From Nitrospirota bacterium (lineage in GTDB: Bacteria; Nitrospirota; Thermodesulfovibrionia; UBA6902), in contig JACRHD010000021.1 in the NCBI GenBank assembly GCA_016234115.1, positions 109,395-173,394 on the forward strand: a DNA stretch of 64,000 nucleotides. The letters run 5' to 3'. This document shows positions 29,521 to 39,504 of this stretch, in pieces. How positions within the stretch are numbered: the first letter of the stretch is position 1; each line of letters starts with the position of its first letter. The translations under genes were made by a program, and so were the position numbers. The notes under the pieces were generated by a model that saw only the letters and a program-made list of their open reading frames with translations, did no database searches and was not told the DNA's origin.

Positions 29521-29835
29521 ATGTCTGAGTTTAAAAATGTGACGGTCGTGAAAAAGGCGAATGTATATTTTGACGGACGGGTGACGAGCAGGACGGTCAT
29601 CTTTGAAGACGGATCAAAGAAGACCCTCGGCGTGATGCTGCCGGGCGAATACAAATTCAATACGGCGGACAAGGAGATCATGGAGATACTTTCCGGGGAT
29701 CTCGAGGTGCTCCTGCCGGGAGAGAGCGGCTGGAAGACCGTCAAAGGGGGCGAGTCGTTTGCGGTCGCCGCCAATGCCGGATTCTCGCTTAAGGTCAGAG
29801 CGCTGACGGATTACTGCTGCTCGTTTATTCGCTGA
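29521..29835 (+). CDS. ppnP: Pyrimidine/purine nucleoside phosphorylase (DUF1255)
   Basis: [63 protein letters not shown]. Confidence 0.93.
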   Translation: MSEFKNVTVVKKANVYFDGRVTSRTVIFEDGSKKTLGVMLPGEYKFNTADKEIMEILSGDLEVLLPGESGWKTVKGGESFAVAANAGFSLKVRALTDYCCSFIR

Positions 29836-29843
29836 TTCGGCCG

Positions 29844-30425
29844 GTGCGAACGCTCCATCAGATCATCCCGGTTTCTGCCCTGGGACGGATTTTTTTGCCG
29901 TTCCTGATATTTCTTGCGGGCTGTGCCTCGGCCATGCCTGAAAGGGCGCAGTTGCCCTCTGATGTCAGGATGATTCCGGATGTCCCGCTTTACGCGGATT
30001 CAGGCAACCAGTGCGGGCCGGCCTCCCTTGCCGCGGTCCTGGATTACTGGCATGCGAAACGCCCGTCCCTGGCCACGGCAACGCCCGAGGAAATAAGCTC
30101 GGAGATTTACAGCAGGGGCGCGCGCGGGACGCTTGGAACGGACCTGGAGTTTTACGCGAAGGAAAAAGGATTGCAGGCAAGGCAGTCCTCCGGCAGCCTT
30201 GACGACATCAGGCATAATATCGCGAATGAAATTCCTCTTATTATATTAGTGGACTACGGTTTTTCTCTGTATCAGAGAAATCATTTTGTGGTAGTAACGG
30301 GCTACGGCAGAGACTGGATAACAGCCCATTCGGGACATAATGTAATCAATGTCCCTTTTGAGGAGCTTGAGAAGATATGGCAAAAAACAAATTACTGGAT
30401 GCTGGTTATAAGGCCGCCGGACTGA
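29844..30425 (+). CDS. C39-like cysteine peptidase lipoprotein (PA2778-like)
   Basis: Lipobox FLAGC; CGPASLAAVLDYW; NHFVVVTGYG. Confidence 0.8.
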   Translation: MRTLHQIIPVSALGRIFLPFLIFLAGCASAMPERAQLPSDVRMIPDVPLYADSGNQCGPASLAAVLDYWHAKRPSLATATPEEISSEIYSRGARGTLGTDLEFYAKEKGLQARQSSGSLDDIRHNIANEIPLIILVDYGFSLYQRNHFVVVTGYGRDWITAHSGHNVINVPFEELEKIWQKTNYWMLVIRPPD

Positions 30426-30850
30426 TTCTCCTGACACTGCTTCTGTCTTCCTGCGGCCTGCCGAAAATCATTGTCCTCAAAGACCCGCTTACCCCCGAGG
30501 AGCACTTAAACCTCGGCCTGAGCTACGAGAGCCGGGGGGAATATCTGCCTGCGATTGAACAATATGATATGGCGTCAAAAGAGCTCCCTTTGGCTTTCCT
30601 TTATATCGGGAACCTGTATTTTATAAAGGGAGAATATGAAAAGGCGGAAGCGGCATACGGCAAGGCCATTTCAAAGACCGGAAACCCGGAGGCATACAAC
30701 AACCTTGCCTGGCTTTACTACACCACCGGCAGGGAAATGAAAAAGGCGGAGGAACTGGCTGAAAAGGCCGTCTCCCTTTCACCGGAATCAGCGGACTTCA
30801 GGGACACCCTTGATAAGATTCGCAAGAAAGTTGCCGAAGCAACCAAGTAG
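30377..30850 (+). CDS. TPR-repeat lipoprotein
   Basis: LLLSSC lipobox, TPR-like repeats; overlaps the C39 gene. Confidence 0.8.
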   Translation: MAKNKLLDAGYKAAGLILLTLLLSSCGLPKIIVLKDPLTPEEHLNLGLSYESRGEYLPAIEQYDMASKELPLAFLYIGNLYFIKGEYEKAEAAYGKAISKTGNPEAYNNLAWLYYTTGREMKKAEELAEKAVSLSPESADFRDTLDKIRKKVAEATK

Positions 30851-30925
30851 TCAGTAGCAAGTAGTTAGTAGTCAGGGAGAAATTTTTTGAAGTGTTCCCT
30901 TAACTACTAACTACTTGCTACTAAA
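30844..30925. repeat. Inverted word repeat (agtagtcagtagcaagtagttagtag / ttaactactaactacttgctacta)
   Basis: Includes the TAG stop of the upstream CDS. Confidence 0.8.
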
Positions 30926-30933
30926 TACCTCTT

Positions 30934-31128
30934 CTAATTGCCGGAGACATCTTTTAACACCTTCAGATAGCTCCGCATAATCGCCTCTTCATCTTCGTCC
31001 CAGAACAGGTTGATGCACTTTTTGTCTTTTAACCCTACGAGGTGGTTCACGAAGAGCAGCAGGGAATCCTCGCCGTCTGATTTCGCTATCTGTTCAAGCT
31101 TGTACTTATTGTAGGCAATTTCATTCAT
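30934..31128 (-). CDS. Small hypothetical protein
   Basis: MNEIAYNKYKLEQIAKSDGEDSLLLFVNHLVGL...; ggaaggag upstream of the internal ATG. Confidence 0.55.
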   Translation of the reverse strand: MNEIAYNKYKLEQIAKSDGEDSLLLFVNHLVGLKDKKCINLFWDEDEEAIMRSYLKVLKDVSGN

Positions 31129-31327
31129 GGTGAAACTCCTTCCAGCTTTAAGTTCCTGGCTCTCAGCTTTCTGCATCTTGACTAACTTTACTATCGCAGT
31201 GTGAAGAAATTATGAAGGACGGAAGGGTCCTGTTTTGATTTTTCTGACTAAATTATCTAATATAAAAAGGTTTTTATTTCCTCAATGTCTTCATGACAAT
31301 TCATAATTAATATGGGAGAGGCGGTTT

Positions 31328-32092
31328 ATGGTAAAAGCAGGAATCATAGGAGGATCAGGACTGGATGATCCGAAAATTCTCAGAAACGCGAAAGAGATTG
31401 TAGTAGACACCCCTTACGGCCGTCCGACATCCGCGCTTACCTGCGGAACGATTGAAGGGGTCGATGTTGTGATTATCGCCAGGCACGGCAAAGACCATTC
31501 TATTTATCCCACGAAGGTAAACTTCAGGGCGAACATCTGGGCGCTGAAGGAACAGGGCTGTACCCACATCGTTGCGTCTACGGCGGTCGGCTCTCTGCGG
31601 CAGGAGATCGCCCCCGGACATCTCGTGTTCCCCGGTCAGTTTATAGACCATACGACAAAGAGAAACGTGACATTTTTCGATGAGGACGTGGTAGTGCATA
31701 CGCCAATGGCAGAGCCTTTTTGCCAAAACCTCATAGACCTGCTCGCCTCCTCCGCGGGAGAGCTCGGGCTGGCCCACCATAAAAACAGGACCGTCATCAC
31801 GATAGAAGGCCCGCGGTTCTCGACAAAGGCCGAGAGCCATATGTTCAGGAGCTGGAACGCCGACGTCATAAATATGAGCACGGTCCCCGAGGTCGTGCTC
31901 GCGCGGGAAAAGAAGATGCATTACGCCGCGATAGCGATGTCTACCGATTATGACTGCTGGCATGAAGAAGAGGAGCCGGTGACATGGGAGATGATCCTTT
32001 CGACCATGAAGAAGAATGCGGACAATGTTATAAATCTTTTTTTGAATGTCATCCCGAAGCTAAGGGCATATGATGATATGTGTATAAGATGA
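31328..32092 (+). CDS. mtnP: S-methyl-5'-thioadenosine phosphorylase
   Basis: AGIIGGSGLDDPKIL, VVIIARHGKDHSIYPTKVNFRANIWALKEQGCTHIVASTAVGSL, NMSTVPEVVLAREKKMHYAAIAMSTDYDCW. Confidence 0.95.
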   Translation: MVKAGIIGGSGLDDPKILRNAKEIVVDTPYGRPTSALTCGTIEGVDVVIIARHGKDHSIYPTKVNFRANIWALKEQGCTHIVASTAVGSLRQEIAPGHLVFPGQFIDHTTKRNVTFFDEDVVVHTPMAEPFCQNLIDLLASSAGELGLAHHKNRTVITIEGPRFSTKAESHMFRSWNADVINMSTVPEVVLAREKKMHYAAIAMSTDYDCWHEEEEPVTWEMILSTMKKNADNVINLFLNVIPKLRAYDDMCIR

Positions 32093-32107
32093 CAAAAAGG
32101 GTTCTAT

Positions 32108-32183
32108 GGTCCAAGGGGCCGAGGGTCCAAGGGTGAAATGCCCTTTTCACTCGAACCCTTGAACCCTCGAACCCTCGAACCCT
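32108..32183. repeat. Inverted word repeat (ggtccaaggggccgagggtccaaggg / ctcgaacccttgaaccctcgaaccctcgaaccct)
   Basis: Arms between mtnP and apt. Confidence 0.75.
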
Positions 32184-32200
32184 AAGAAAAGGAGAACGCT

Positions 32201-32734
32201 ATGCCGATTAAATCAAAGATCAGGACCATTCCTGACCATCCCAAGAAAGGTATCATGTTCAGGGACATAACCACCCTTATTAAAGACCCGGTGGGATTCA
32301 GGCTCGTGATTGACAATTTTACCCAGAGATATGTCAGGGGCGATATCGATTTCGACCTCATTGTCGGCATAGAGGCAAGGGGTTTTATTATCGGTGGGGC
32401 GTTGTCTTACACCCTTGGAAAGGGTTTTGTGCCGGTAAGAAAGGTCGGCAAGCTCCCGGCTGAAGTGGTGAGGCACGAGTATCAGCTTGAGTACGGCACC
32501 GATACCGTAGAGATCCACAAAGACGCAATATCCCAGGGGATGAAGGTCCTCCTTGTCGACGACCTGCTTGCAACCGGCGGCACCGCTCTCGCCGCCGCGG
32601 CGCTGATTGAAAAATTGGGAGGGACGGTCGCTGAAATGGCATTTATAGTCAACCTGCCCGACGTCGGAGGGGAGAAGAGGTTGAAGGCAAAGGGATACAA
32701 TGTCTGTTGTCTGACGGAGTTTGAAGGAGACTGA
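32201..32734 (+). CDS. apt: Adenine phosphoribosyltransferase
   Basis: IPDHPKKGIMFRDITTLIKDPVGF, GIEARGFIIGGALSYTLGKGFVPVRK, VLLVDDLLATGGTALAAAALIEKLGG. Confidence 0.97.
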   Translation: MPIKSKIRTIPDHPKKGIMFRDITTLIKDPVGFRLVIDNFTQRYVRGDIDFDLIVGIEARGFIIGGALSYTLGKGFVPVRKVGKLPAEVVRHEYQLEYGTDTVEIHKDAISQGMKVLLVDDLLATGGTALAAAALIEKLGGTVAEMAFIVNLPDVGGEKRLKAKGYNVCCLTEFEGD

Positions 32735-32739
32735 GAGAG

Positions 32740-32806
32740 AGTATAGAGTTCGGAGTTTGGAAACCAATCCACGCCTAACCTCTAAACTCTAAACTCTGAA
32801 CTCCGG
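32740..32806. repeat. Inverted word repeat (gtatagagttcggagtttgg / ctctaaactctaaactctgaactccgg)
   Basis: Arms between apt and the DUF1015 gene. Confidence 0.75.
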
Positions 32807-32815
32807 ACTAAATAT

Positions 32816-34084
32816 ATGGCAAAGGTGATTCCGTTTAAAGGCGTTCTTTATGACCCCCGGAAGGTGGATGCCGATTCTGTTACGGCCCCGCCGTACGATA
32901 TTATTACGCCCGAATACAGGGAAGTCCTCTACAAAAAAAGCCCGTACAATATTGTCCGTATAGACTTCGGTAAGGAAGAGGACGGGGACAATGAGGATAA
33001 AAACCGCTACACAAGGGCGTCAGGTTTTCTGTCGGAATGGACCAGTCAGGGGATACTGGTAAATGACGACGGGCCGGCCTTTTTCTGTTACGAGATCGCC
33101 TATGAGATAAACGGTGAACACAAAAAGGCAACGGGCTTTCTGGGAGCGGTCCGGATTGAAGAGTTAGGCTCCGGGAAAATCCATCCTCATGAAATGACGT
33201 ATTCGAAGCCGAAATCGGACCGGCTGAATATCCTGCGCCACTGTCAGGCGAATACGAGCCCTATCTTTTCTCTCTACAGCAGCAAGGAGAGGCGGGCCTC
33301 TTCAATACTTGAGGAAACCGTCGGAAACGCGCCTTTCCTCGTGGCAAGGAACGGGGACGGGTTTACGCACAGGCTCTGGCGGATAAGCGACAGGGTCTCC
33401 ATCGAGGCGATAAGGGAGGAAATGTCGGACAAGGATATTTTTATCGCGGACGGTCATCACCGGTATGAAACCGCCCTCAGGTTCAAAAAAGAGATGGAAG
33501 AGAAAGGGCTGCTGAAGACAGGCGATGAGCCTTATAATTATGCGCTGATGTTTCTGGCGAACATGGAAGACGACGGCCTTACCCTGCTGCCTACTCACCG
33601 GATAGTCGAAATCGATTCGGACATCCATCCCAAAGAGGTCCTCGGAACATATTTCGATATTCAGAAAATAGAAGCGGACGGCCTTTCCGGAAAGCAGGCG
33701 AGACAGGAGCTGTTTAAGGTCCTGCGGGGCAGGATGCATTCATTCGGGATGTTTCTGACAAACTCAAACACTTGGTATGTCCTCACGTTTAAAGGCGGGA
33801 AACCGGAAATAGAACTGCCCGGCTGCCTCAGAAATCTCGATGTGACCATGCTCCATAAGGTAATTTTCGAACGGCTGTTGAACATAGAGCATTATGAATA
33901 TGAAATGGACCCGGATGTCGCTGTGGAAAGGGCCAGAAAAGGTTCCTTCGAGGCCGTCTTTTTCCTGAACCCGACAAAATTAACCGACGTTAAGGAAGTC
34001 GCCCTTGCGGGAGAAAGGATGCCGCCGAAGTCCACATATTTTTATCCGAAGCTTCTGACCGGGATGGTTATCTACAGGTTTTAG
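32816..34084 (+). CDS. DUF1015 family protein
   Basis: VIPFKGVLYDP...VTAPPYDIITPEYREVLYKKSPYNIVRIDFG, IADGHHRYETALRF. Confidence 0.92.
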   Translation: MAKVIPFKGVLYDPRKVDADSVTAPPYDIITPEYREVLYKKSPYNIVRIDFGKEEDGDNEDKNRYTRASGFLSEWTSQGILVNDDGPAFFCYEIAYEINGEHKKATGFLGAVRIEELGSGKIHPHEMTYSKPKSDRLNILRHCQANTSPIFSLYSSKERRASSILEETVGNAPFLVARNGDGFTHRLWRISDRVSIEAIREEMSDKDIFIADGHHRYETALRFKKEMEEKGLLKTGDEPYNYALMFLANMEDDGLTLLPTHRIVEIDSDIHPKEVLGTYFDIQKIEADGLSGKQARQELFKVLRGRMHSFGMFLTNSNTWYVLTFKGGKPEIELPGCLRNLDVTMLHKVIFERLLNIEHYEYEMDPDVAVERARKGSFEAVFFLNPTKLTDVKEVALAGERMPPKSTYFYPKLLTGMVIYRF

Positions 34085-34090
34085 AGCAAA

Positions 34091-34167
34091 CAGCGATCAG
34101 CGATCAGCATTCAGATGAAGTCGGATTGTTTCTTAGTCTGACCGCTGAAAGCTGATTGCTGATCGCC
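34091..34167. repeat. Inverted word repeat (cagcgatcagcgatcagcattcag / gaccgctgaaagctgattgctgatcgc)
   Basis: Arms read directly. Confidence 0.75.
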
Positions 34168-34204
34168 ATGCATAGGAGCTTCTATTTTTGATAGACCGAT
34201 CGGC

Positions 34205-34891
34205 ATGTTGAGTATGTCCGCTAAGTTACGACAATCCCTCATCATCTGGCTCATAAACAAAATCCAGAAATTCGGCCCGCACAGGGTCAAAGTCCTGGGC
34301 AACACTTACGAAATATCAGAGAATGTATTCAACCCAGGGCGATATTACACCAGCAAATTGATGGCAGGGCATATTAATGTAAAGCCCTCTGATAAAATCC
34401 TCGATATGGGGACGGGTTCGGGGATCCAGGCAATTACCGCGGCAAGGTCCGCACAGGAGGTTATCGCAGTTGATATCAACCCGGAGGCCGTTCGCTGCGC
34501 AGAGAAAAATATACGGGCCAATGGATTTGAAGGAAGGGTTTCGGTCATGGAGGGGGACCTTTTTTCCCCGCTCGGTCCCGAGCACAAATTTGACGTCATT
34601 CTCTTTACTCCTCCCTATTTTGAGGGAACGCCGGAGACAGTATTTGAATGCGCCCTGATCGACCCGGACAAGCTGTTGATTAAGAAATTTTTCGGCGCCG
34701 CAAAAGAATATTTGACGCCCCACGGATATGTCCAGATGCTGTATTCATCGATTGCGGACGCTGAAGGCGTATTACAGATCATTCACGATCTTGGATGGGA
34801 ACATTCTCTCCTTGTCCGGAAAAGAACATTGACGGAAACTTTTTTCATTTATAAGTTAAGGCCGGCAAATGGCAAAGGGCATAGCGCATAG
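34205..34891 (+). CDS. Class I SAM-dependent methyltransferase (HemK-like small domain)
   Basis: ILDMGTGSGIQAITAARSAQEVIAVDINPEAVRCAEKNIRANG...DVILFTPPYFEG. Confidence 0.88.
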   Translation: MLSMSAKLRQSLIIWLINKIQKFGPHRVKVLGNTYEISENVFNPGRYYTSKLMAGHINVKPSDKILDMGTGSGIQAITAARSAQEVIAVDINPEAVRCAEKNIRANGFEGRVSVMEGDLFSPLGPEHKFDVILFTPPYFEGTPETVFECALIDPDKLLIKKFFGAAKEYLTPHGYVQMLYSSIADAEGVLQIIHDLGWEHSLLVRKRTLTETFFIYKLRPANGKGHSA

Positions 34892-34900
34892 AGCGAAAGG

Positions 34901-36295
34901 TCACGGCCTTATGTCCTTCCACCGCCCGTGCCTGAAGCGGACGATCATGGCGATGCCCTGAAAGACCATCGAGACGACCATGGCGGTCCATACGCCGGGG
35001 GCGCCGTACCCGGCGGGGACGGCAAGGATATAGGCAAGAGGCAGACGGATTATCCAGAGTGCGGCGACTATTACGAGCATTGCGCCTTTTGTATCTCCTG
35101 CTCCCATGAGACATCCTGCCAAAATAGAGCTCATTGCCATAAAAGGTTCGGAGAGCATCGTGATCCTCAGATAGCGCGCTGTCTCATTAAGCACATTCGG
35201 GTCCTTTGCAACTGGCGATGAAATGGCTTCCGCCCATATAAAGACCGGAAGCGCCATGAGACTTACGAAGGCGACCCCTGAAAGGGATATCTTCCAGCCT
35301 GTTTTTTCAGCCCTGCCGGGCTCGCCTGCTCCGAGGTTTTGTCCTGTAAGCACCGAGGCTGCCATGTGAAGGGCGAATGCAGGGAGATATATGATCGCTT
35401 CGATCCTCAGGCCGTTGGTAAGCGAAGCCATGGCCGTAATACTCCCCTCCTGAAGACGCCCCAGGATATTGTAAAGCACAAGGGTCCCCGCGTTCCATGA
35501 TATTTGTATAAGGGCCGCGGGCCAACTCAGGAAAAATATCCGTCTGACCAGCTCGACCGACACATGCCTCATGCCAGAAAAGATATTCTTCCACCGGCTG
35601 TGTCTGAACAGGATGAAGCATATGAATGTGCCTGCCGTCATTGCGGCGGCGGTAGAAAGCGCTATGCCCCTGTATCCGAACCCATGGAACGAATACAGGC
35701 CGAAGACCAGGACAAAGTTCAACGCGATATTGATCAGGCTGACAAGGAACATCGCCTGGAGCGTCAGCTTCACCTCGCCGCCCGCGCGGAAAATAGCGTT
35801 CGATATTATCACGATGTAATTCGGGGCAAGGGCGAAGACGAAAATTACAAAGAAGTCCACGGCGACCTGCCTGACACTGCCGGAAAAACCTGCCAGGGAT
35901 ATGATCTCATCCTGAAAGGCAAGACCTCCACCCGTCAGCGCCACGGCGCATACGACACCAAAGAGAAGAGACTGTCTCGCGACTGAGAGGGCCTCGTCAA
36001 CCCTGCCCGCTCCCACTGCCCTTGAAACCAGGGCCACCGTGCCGATGCTGACGGCGTTCGCTACAATAATAATAAAAAAATAGAGCTGCCCGACAAAACC
36101 CACTACGGCCTGTATTTCAGGGCCCAGGAAGCCGGCAACGTAGATGTCTGTCAGGCCCACGAGGAAGTTGAAGAACATGACAAGGAGCATGGGCCACGAC
36201 ATATGCCATATGTTCCCCCATATGCTCCCGGTGGTAAGATCTACCGCTCCTGCCTGTTCCTTCAATAACACCTCCGTTTCTGTCGCTTCAATCAT
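34901..36295 (-). CDS. MATE family efflux transporter
   Basis: 12-TM pattern; IWHMSWPMLLVMFFNFLVGLTDIYVAGFLGP. Confidence 0.92.
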   Translation of the reverse strand: MIEATETEVLLKEQAGAVDLTTGSIWGNIWHMSWPMLLVMFFNFLVGLTDIYVAGFLGPEIQAVVGFVGQLYFFIIIVANAVSIGTVALVSRAVGAGRVDEALSVARQSLLFGVVCAVALTGGGLAFQDEIISLAGFSGSVRQVAVDFFVIFVFALAPNYIVIISNAIFRAGGEVKLTLQAMFLVSLINIALNFVLVFGLYSFHGFGYRGIALSTAAAMTAGTFICFILFRHSRWKNIFSGMRHVSVELVRRIFFLSWPAALIQISWNAGTLVLYNILGRLQEGSITAMASLTNGLRIEAIIYLPAFALHMAASVLTGQNLGAGEPGRAEKTGWKISLSGVAFVSLMALPVFIWAEAISSPVAKDPNVLNETARYLRITMLSEPFMAMSSILAGCLMGAGDTKGAMLVIVAALWIIRLPLAYILAVPAGYGAPGVWTAMVVSMVFQGIAMIVRFRHGRWKDIRP

Positions 36296-36330
36296 TATAT
36301 CTTAACTCAGTTTGTTCAAGGACATGTGCA

Positions 36331-36565
36331 GTAACGAGTAACAAGCTACGGGTGTTTAATACCGTATCCATTCACAGTTATAGGGTGTATCTTTGTGCCG
36401 GAAAGAAACCCACCCCCCTACCCCTCCCAGGAGGGGACCTTGTCTTTAGTCCCCTCTTGAGAGGGGTGCAGGGGTGTGTTATAAGGTGTGTTATAACTTG
36501 TAACTGAATGAATACTTAATACCCGTCACTTGTTACCCGTCACTTGTTTACCCGTCACTTGTCAC
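36331..36565. repeat. Nested composite: outer word repeat gtaacgagtaacaag / acttgttacccgtcacttgt; inner gtatccattcac / gaatgaatac ends; G/C hairpin core
   Basis: Core cccctcccaggaggggaccttgtctttagtcccctcttgagagggg. Confidence 0.7.
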
Positions 36566-36607
36566 CAGCCTTTGCCCTCCGCGCAAGTTTATAGTAAAAT
36601 AACGTGT

Positions 36608-37639
36608 ATGAGTTTTAAATATATTAAAAAGATGCCGGGTGTCGGGGACATCCTCGACTCCATTCCACTTTCCGATGACCTCAGGGAGGTCAAAAAGAAG
36701 AAGGACGAAGAGATCATCGCCCTCTTCAAGGGAGAGAGCGATAAGTTCCTTGTAATCATCGGCCCCTGCTCGGCCGACAATGAAGACTCGGTTTGCGAAT
36801 ATGTTTCCCGCCTTGCGCGTCTGCAGGATGAGGTAAAGGACCGGCTCATTCTTGTTCCCCGCATATACACCAACAAACCCCGGACGACCGGAGAGGGCTA
36901 CAAGGGCATGGCCCACCAGCCCAAGCCCACCGAGGCCCCAAACATGGTAAAGGGGCTCAGGGCGATTCGCAAGATGCATATAAGGGCGATGAAGGAATCC
37001 CATCTCTCTGCCGCTGACGAAATGCTTTATCCCGGGAATTATCCATATCTCGAAGACGTCCTGAGCTATGTCGCTGTCGGGGCCCGTTCCGTAGAAAACC
37101 AGGTCCACCGCCTGACGATCAGCGGGCTTGAAGTGCCGGCCGGCATGAAAAACCCTACCGGCGGAGATATAGAGATTATGCTCAACTCCGTGCAGGCCGC
37201 TCAAATGCCGCACGTCTTTGTTTATAACGGCTGGGAGGTCAAGACCTCAGGCAATCCACTTACCCATTGCATCCTGCGCGGCGGGATGGATGGCTCGTGC
37301 GGGGCCAATATGCCTAATTATCATTACGAGGATTTGATGAGGGTATCGGAGGCGTACAAGAAACGCGACCTCCTGTATCCCGCGATAATTGTGGACACCA
37401 ATCATTCAAACTCGAACAAAAAATTCTACGAACAGCCCAGGATAGCAAAAGAGGTAATGTGGAGCCGCAGGTATTCAAAGACCCTCAGGAACAGGGTAAA
37501 GGGGCTGATGATCGAAAGCTATCTCGTCGAGGGCTCACAAAAAATATCCGAAAGCGTATACGGTAAATCGATTACCGATCCCTGCCTCGGCTGGGAGGAT
37601 TCAGAGCGCCTTGTCAGGGACATAGCCGGATTGCAATAA
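36608..37639 (+). CDS. aroG: 3-deoxy-7-phosphoheptulonate synthase (class I)
   Basis: VIIGPCSADNEDSVCEYVSRLARL, RIYTNKPRTTGEGYKGMAHQP, VDTNHSNSNKKFYEQPRIAKEV. Confidence 0.95.
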   Translation: MSFKYIKKMPGVGDILDSIPLSDDLREVKKKKDEEIIALFKGESDKFLVIIGPCSADNEDSVCEYVSRLARLQDEVKDRLILVPRIYTNKPRTTGEGYKGMAHQPKPTEAPNMVKGLRAIRKMHIRAMKESHLSAADEMLYPGNYPYLEDVLSYVAVGARSVENQVHRLTISGLEVPAGMKNPTGGDIEIMLNSVQAAQMPHVFVYNGWEVKTSGNPLTHCILRGGMDGSCGANMPNYHYEDLMRVSEAYKKRDLLYPAIIVDTNHSNSNKKFYEQPRIAKEVMWSRRYSKTLRNRVKGLMIESYLVEGSQKISESVYGKSITDPCLGWEDSERLVRDIAGLQ

Positions 37640-37816
37640 ACCTGAAAACCGCAATTAGCCACAGAGTACACAGAGATCAAAGAATCATTTTCAAGTCTTA
37701 CCAATAATATTTGCAGCCCTTCTGCTCTCATCGCAAGGGTGAAATGATTTTATGTCTTAACACCTTTTATTCTTTTCTCTGTGTTCTCTGTGGCTCAACT
37801 GCTTTTTTCAGGTTAA
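37638..37816. repeat. Inverted repeat of the CACAGAG word family (arms of about 38-40 bp)
   Basis: aacctgaaaaccgcaattagccacagagtacacagaga / tctctgtgttctctgtggctcaactgcttttttcaggtt. Confidence 0.85.
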
Positions 37817-37822
37817 GCGGCT

Positions 37823-38413
37823 TCAATGTACTACCTCTCCTTTATACCCTTCGGTAAGCCACTTTTTCAGCTTGTCGATCTCGTCTTCATCCAGTGCCAT
37901 TGCATAAGGCTTTCTATCGCCTTCAACAATGGACAGCGTTCTGTCAAACTGAGTTCTCAGCAGACCGATGGATTCCTGGAGGCCGTAGATGCCGGACTCG
38001 GAAAACGTAATGGCAGTTTTAATATTTTTCGTTGCCAGCTCATCGTTTCCGATATTGGCATAAGCCGTACCCCTTGCAAAGAACGCCGCCCCGTTTTCAG
38101 GGTCGAGCTCAATGGTTTTGTCGAAATCCGCGATCGCCTCTTCATAGTTTTCCAGCATCATGTACGCCATCCCCCGATAATAATGCGCCCTCGCATTATT
38201 ATCATCCACTTTTATCGCTTCATCGAAATCGCAGATCGCCTTTTCCGCCTGATAGTTTCTGAGATACGCCACTCCCCGACTGAGGAAGGCAATGTCCGAT
38301 TTTTCACCGCTGTTAATCGCCTGTGTAAAAGCATCGATGCTTTCAACTACCTTGCCTTTAACCAGCAGGTACTTTGCAGCATCGAATATCTCTCTGGAGG
38401 TTCTCATAATCAC
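37823..38413 (-). CDS. TPR-repeat protein
   Basis: FLSRGVAYLRNYQAEKAICDFDEAIKVDDNNARAHYYRGMAYMMLENYEEAIADFDKTIELDP. Confidence 0.85.
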   Translation of the reverse strand: MIMRTSREIFDAAKYLLVKGKVVESIDAFTQAINSGEKSDIAFLSRGVAYLRNYQAEKAICDFDEAIKVDDNNARAHYYRGMAYMMLENYEEAIADFDKTIELDPENGAAFFARGTAYANIGNDELATKNIKTAITFSESGIYGLQESIGLLRTQFDRTLSIVEGDRKPYAMALDEDEIDKLKKWLTEGYKGEVVH

Positions 38414-38827
38414 ACCCCCTTTCCCTTAATTTTCCTTGTCGCCGCTTCTGCTCGAAGTCTCTTATTTCAGGGGAGAGTATGATGCTTCAGTTCTCGATTC
38501 GGCATTGATTTCATTATCATACTCTCTCACTTTAAGTTTATAATATACATGAGATTTTTAGTATGATCTGTATCATGCCGGCTGGGCATAACGCCCTGAT
38601 AATCCACATTAAAATAAACCTCAACATCAAGCTGCGGGGCAGCAGAATACAGGCGTCAGAAAGAAGCGGCCAGGACATCAGTTTCCTGGCTGGTTATATG
38701 TTAATTAACATTTCTTTATAGATTATTAACGCCTTGGGTGATATATGAACATCAGGACCATAAACCCGGCAAAGCCCGGCATTCCTACGGAAAGTAAAAG
38801 GCTGTTTTTAAACCAACCGGAGAAGGT

Positions 38828-39504
38828 GTGGGGAAAAATTTTAAATTCAGCAGCATCGGGGCGCGACTCACTTTCTGGTTTTTCATTATAGCCCTGCTTC
38901 CGCTGATTATGGTCAATATCGCAATTTACATCCACATGGTGGATTCCATGAAGGTGTCCCTTTTCCACCGGCTCGAGGCCGTCCGGGACATCGAGGTCGC
39001 GGAACTGAATCGCCGGCTCAAAGAAAGGACCTCTGATATACGCACCATAGCCGATGATAACTAAATACGGACTCTGGAAAAGCTCGTGGAGGGAAAGGAG
39101 CAATATAACCGGCGAGACGCCGCTGTTATTTCAGAGGCCCGGGACTTCCTCAGGAGATATTTGAGGGATTCCGGGGACTATTACGAAATTTTCATCGTCA
39201 GTCCTCTAACCAGTAAGATAATAGTATCGACGGATAAAGGACATGAGGGAGGGAAACCATTTTTAAAATCTCACTTTGAAGGGGCGCTTCATAGCTCTAA
39301 CCTTTTTATCGAGGACATCCATTATTCCAAAACTCTGAATAAGCCCTGCATGGCGCTGTCGATTCCCGTGTTCGGCCGGGCGGACAGAAACCGCATCATC
39401 GGCGTCCTCGTCGCCAGGATCAACCTTGAAACTTCTCTTTACAATGTGTTGTCAAACCGCACCGGCATGGGGCAGACCGGAGAGACCCTGATTGTGAACA
39501 ATAA
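38828..39504 (+). pseudogene. Truncated membrane sensor (TM plus Cache-like region) with in-frame TAA at 39062-39064
   Basis: 38828..39064 and 39086.. are in the same frame; the Cache-like region continues to GETLIVNNK, then antisense radC sequence begins. Confidence 0.75.

Noticed and set aside
36548-37213. 221-aa minus-strand ORF opposite aroG
   Set aside because: Antisense shadow of DAHP synthase.
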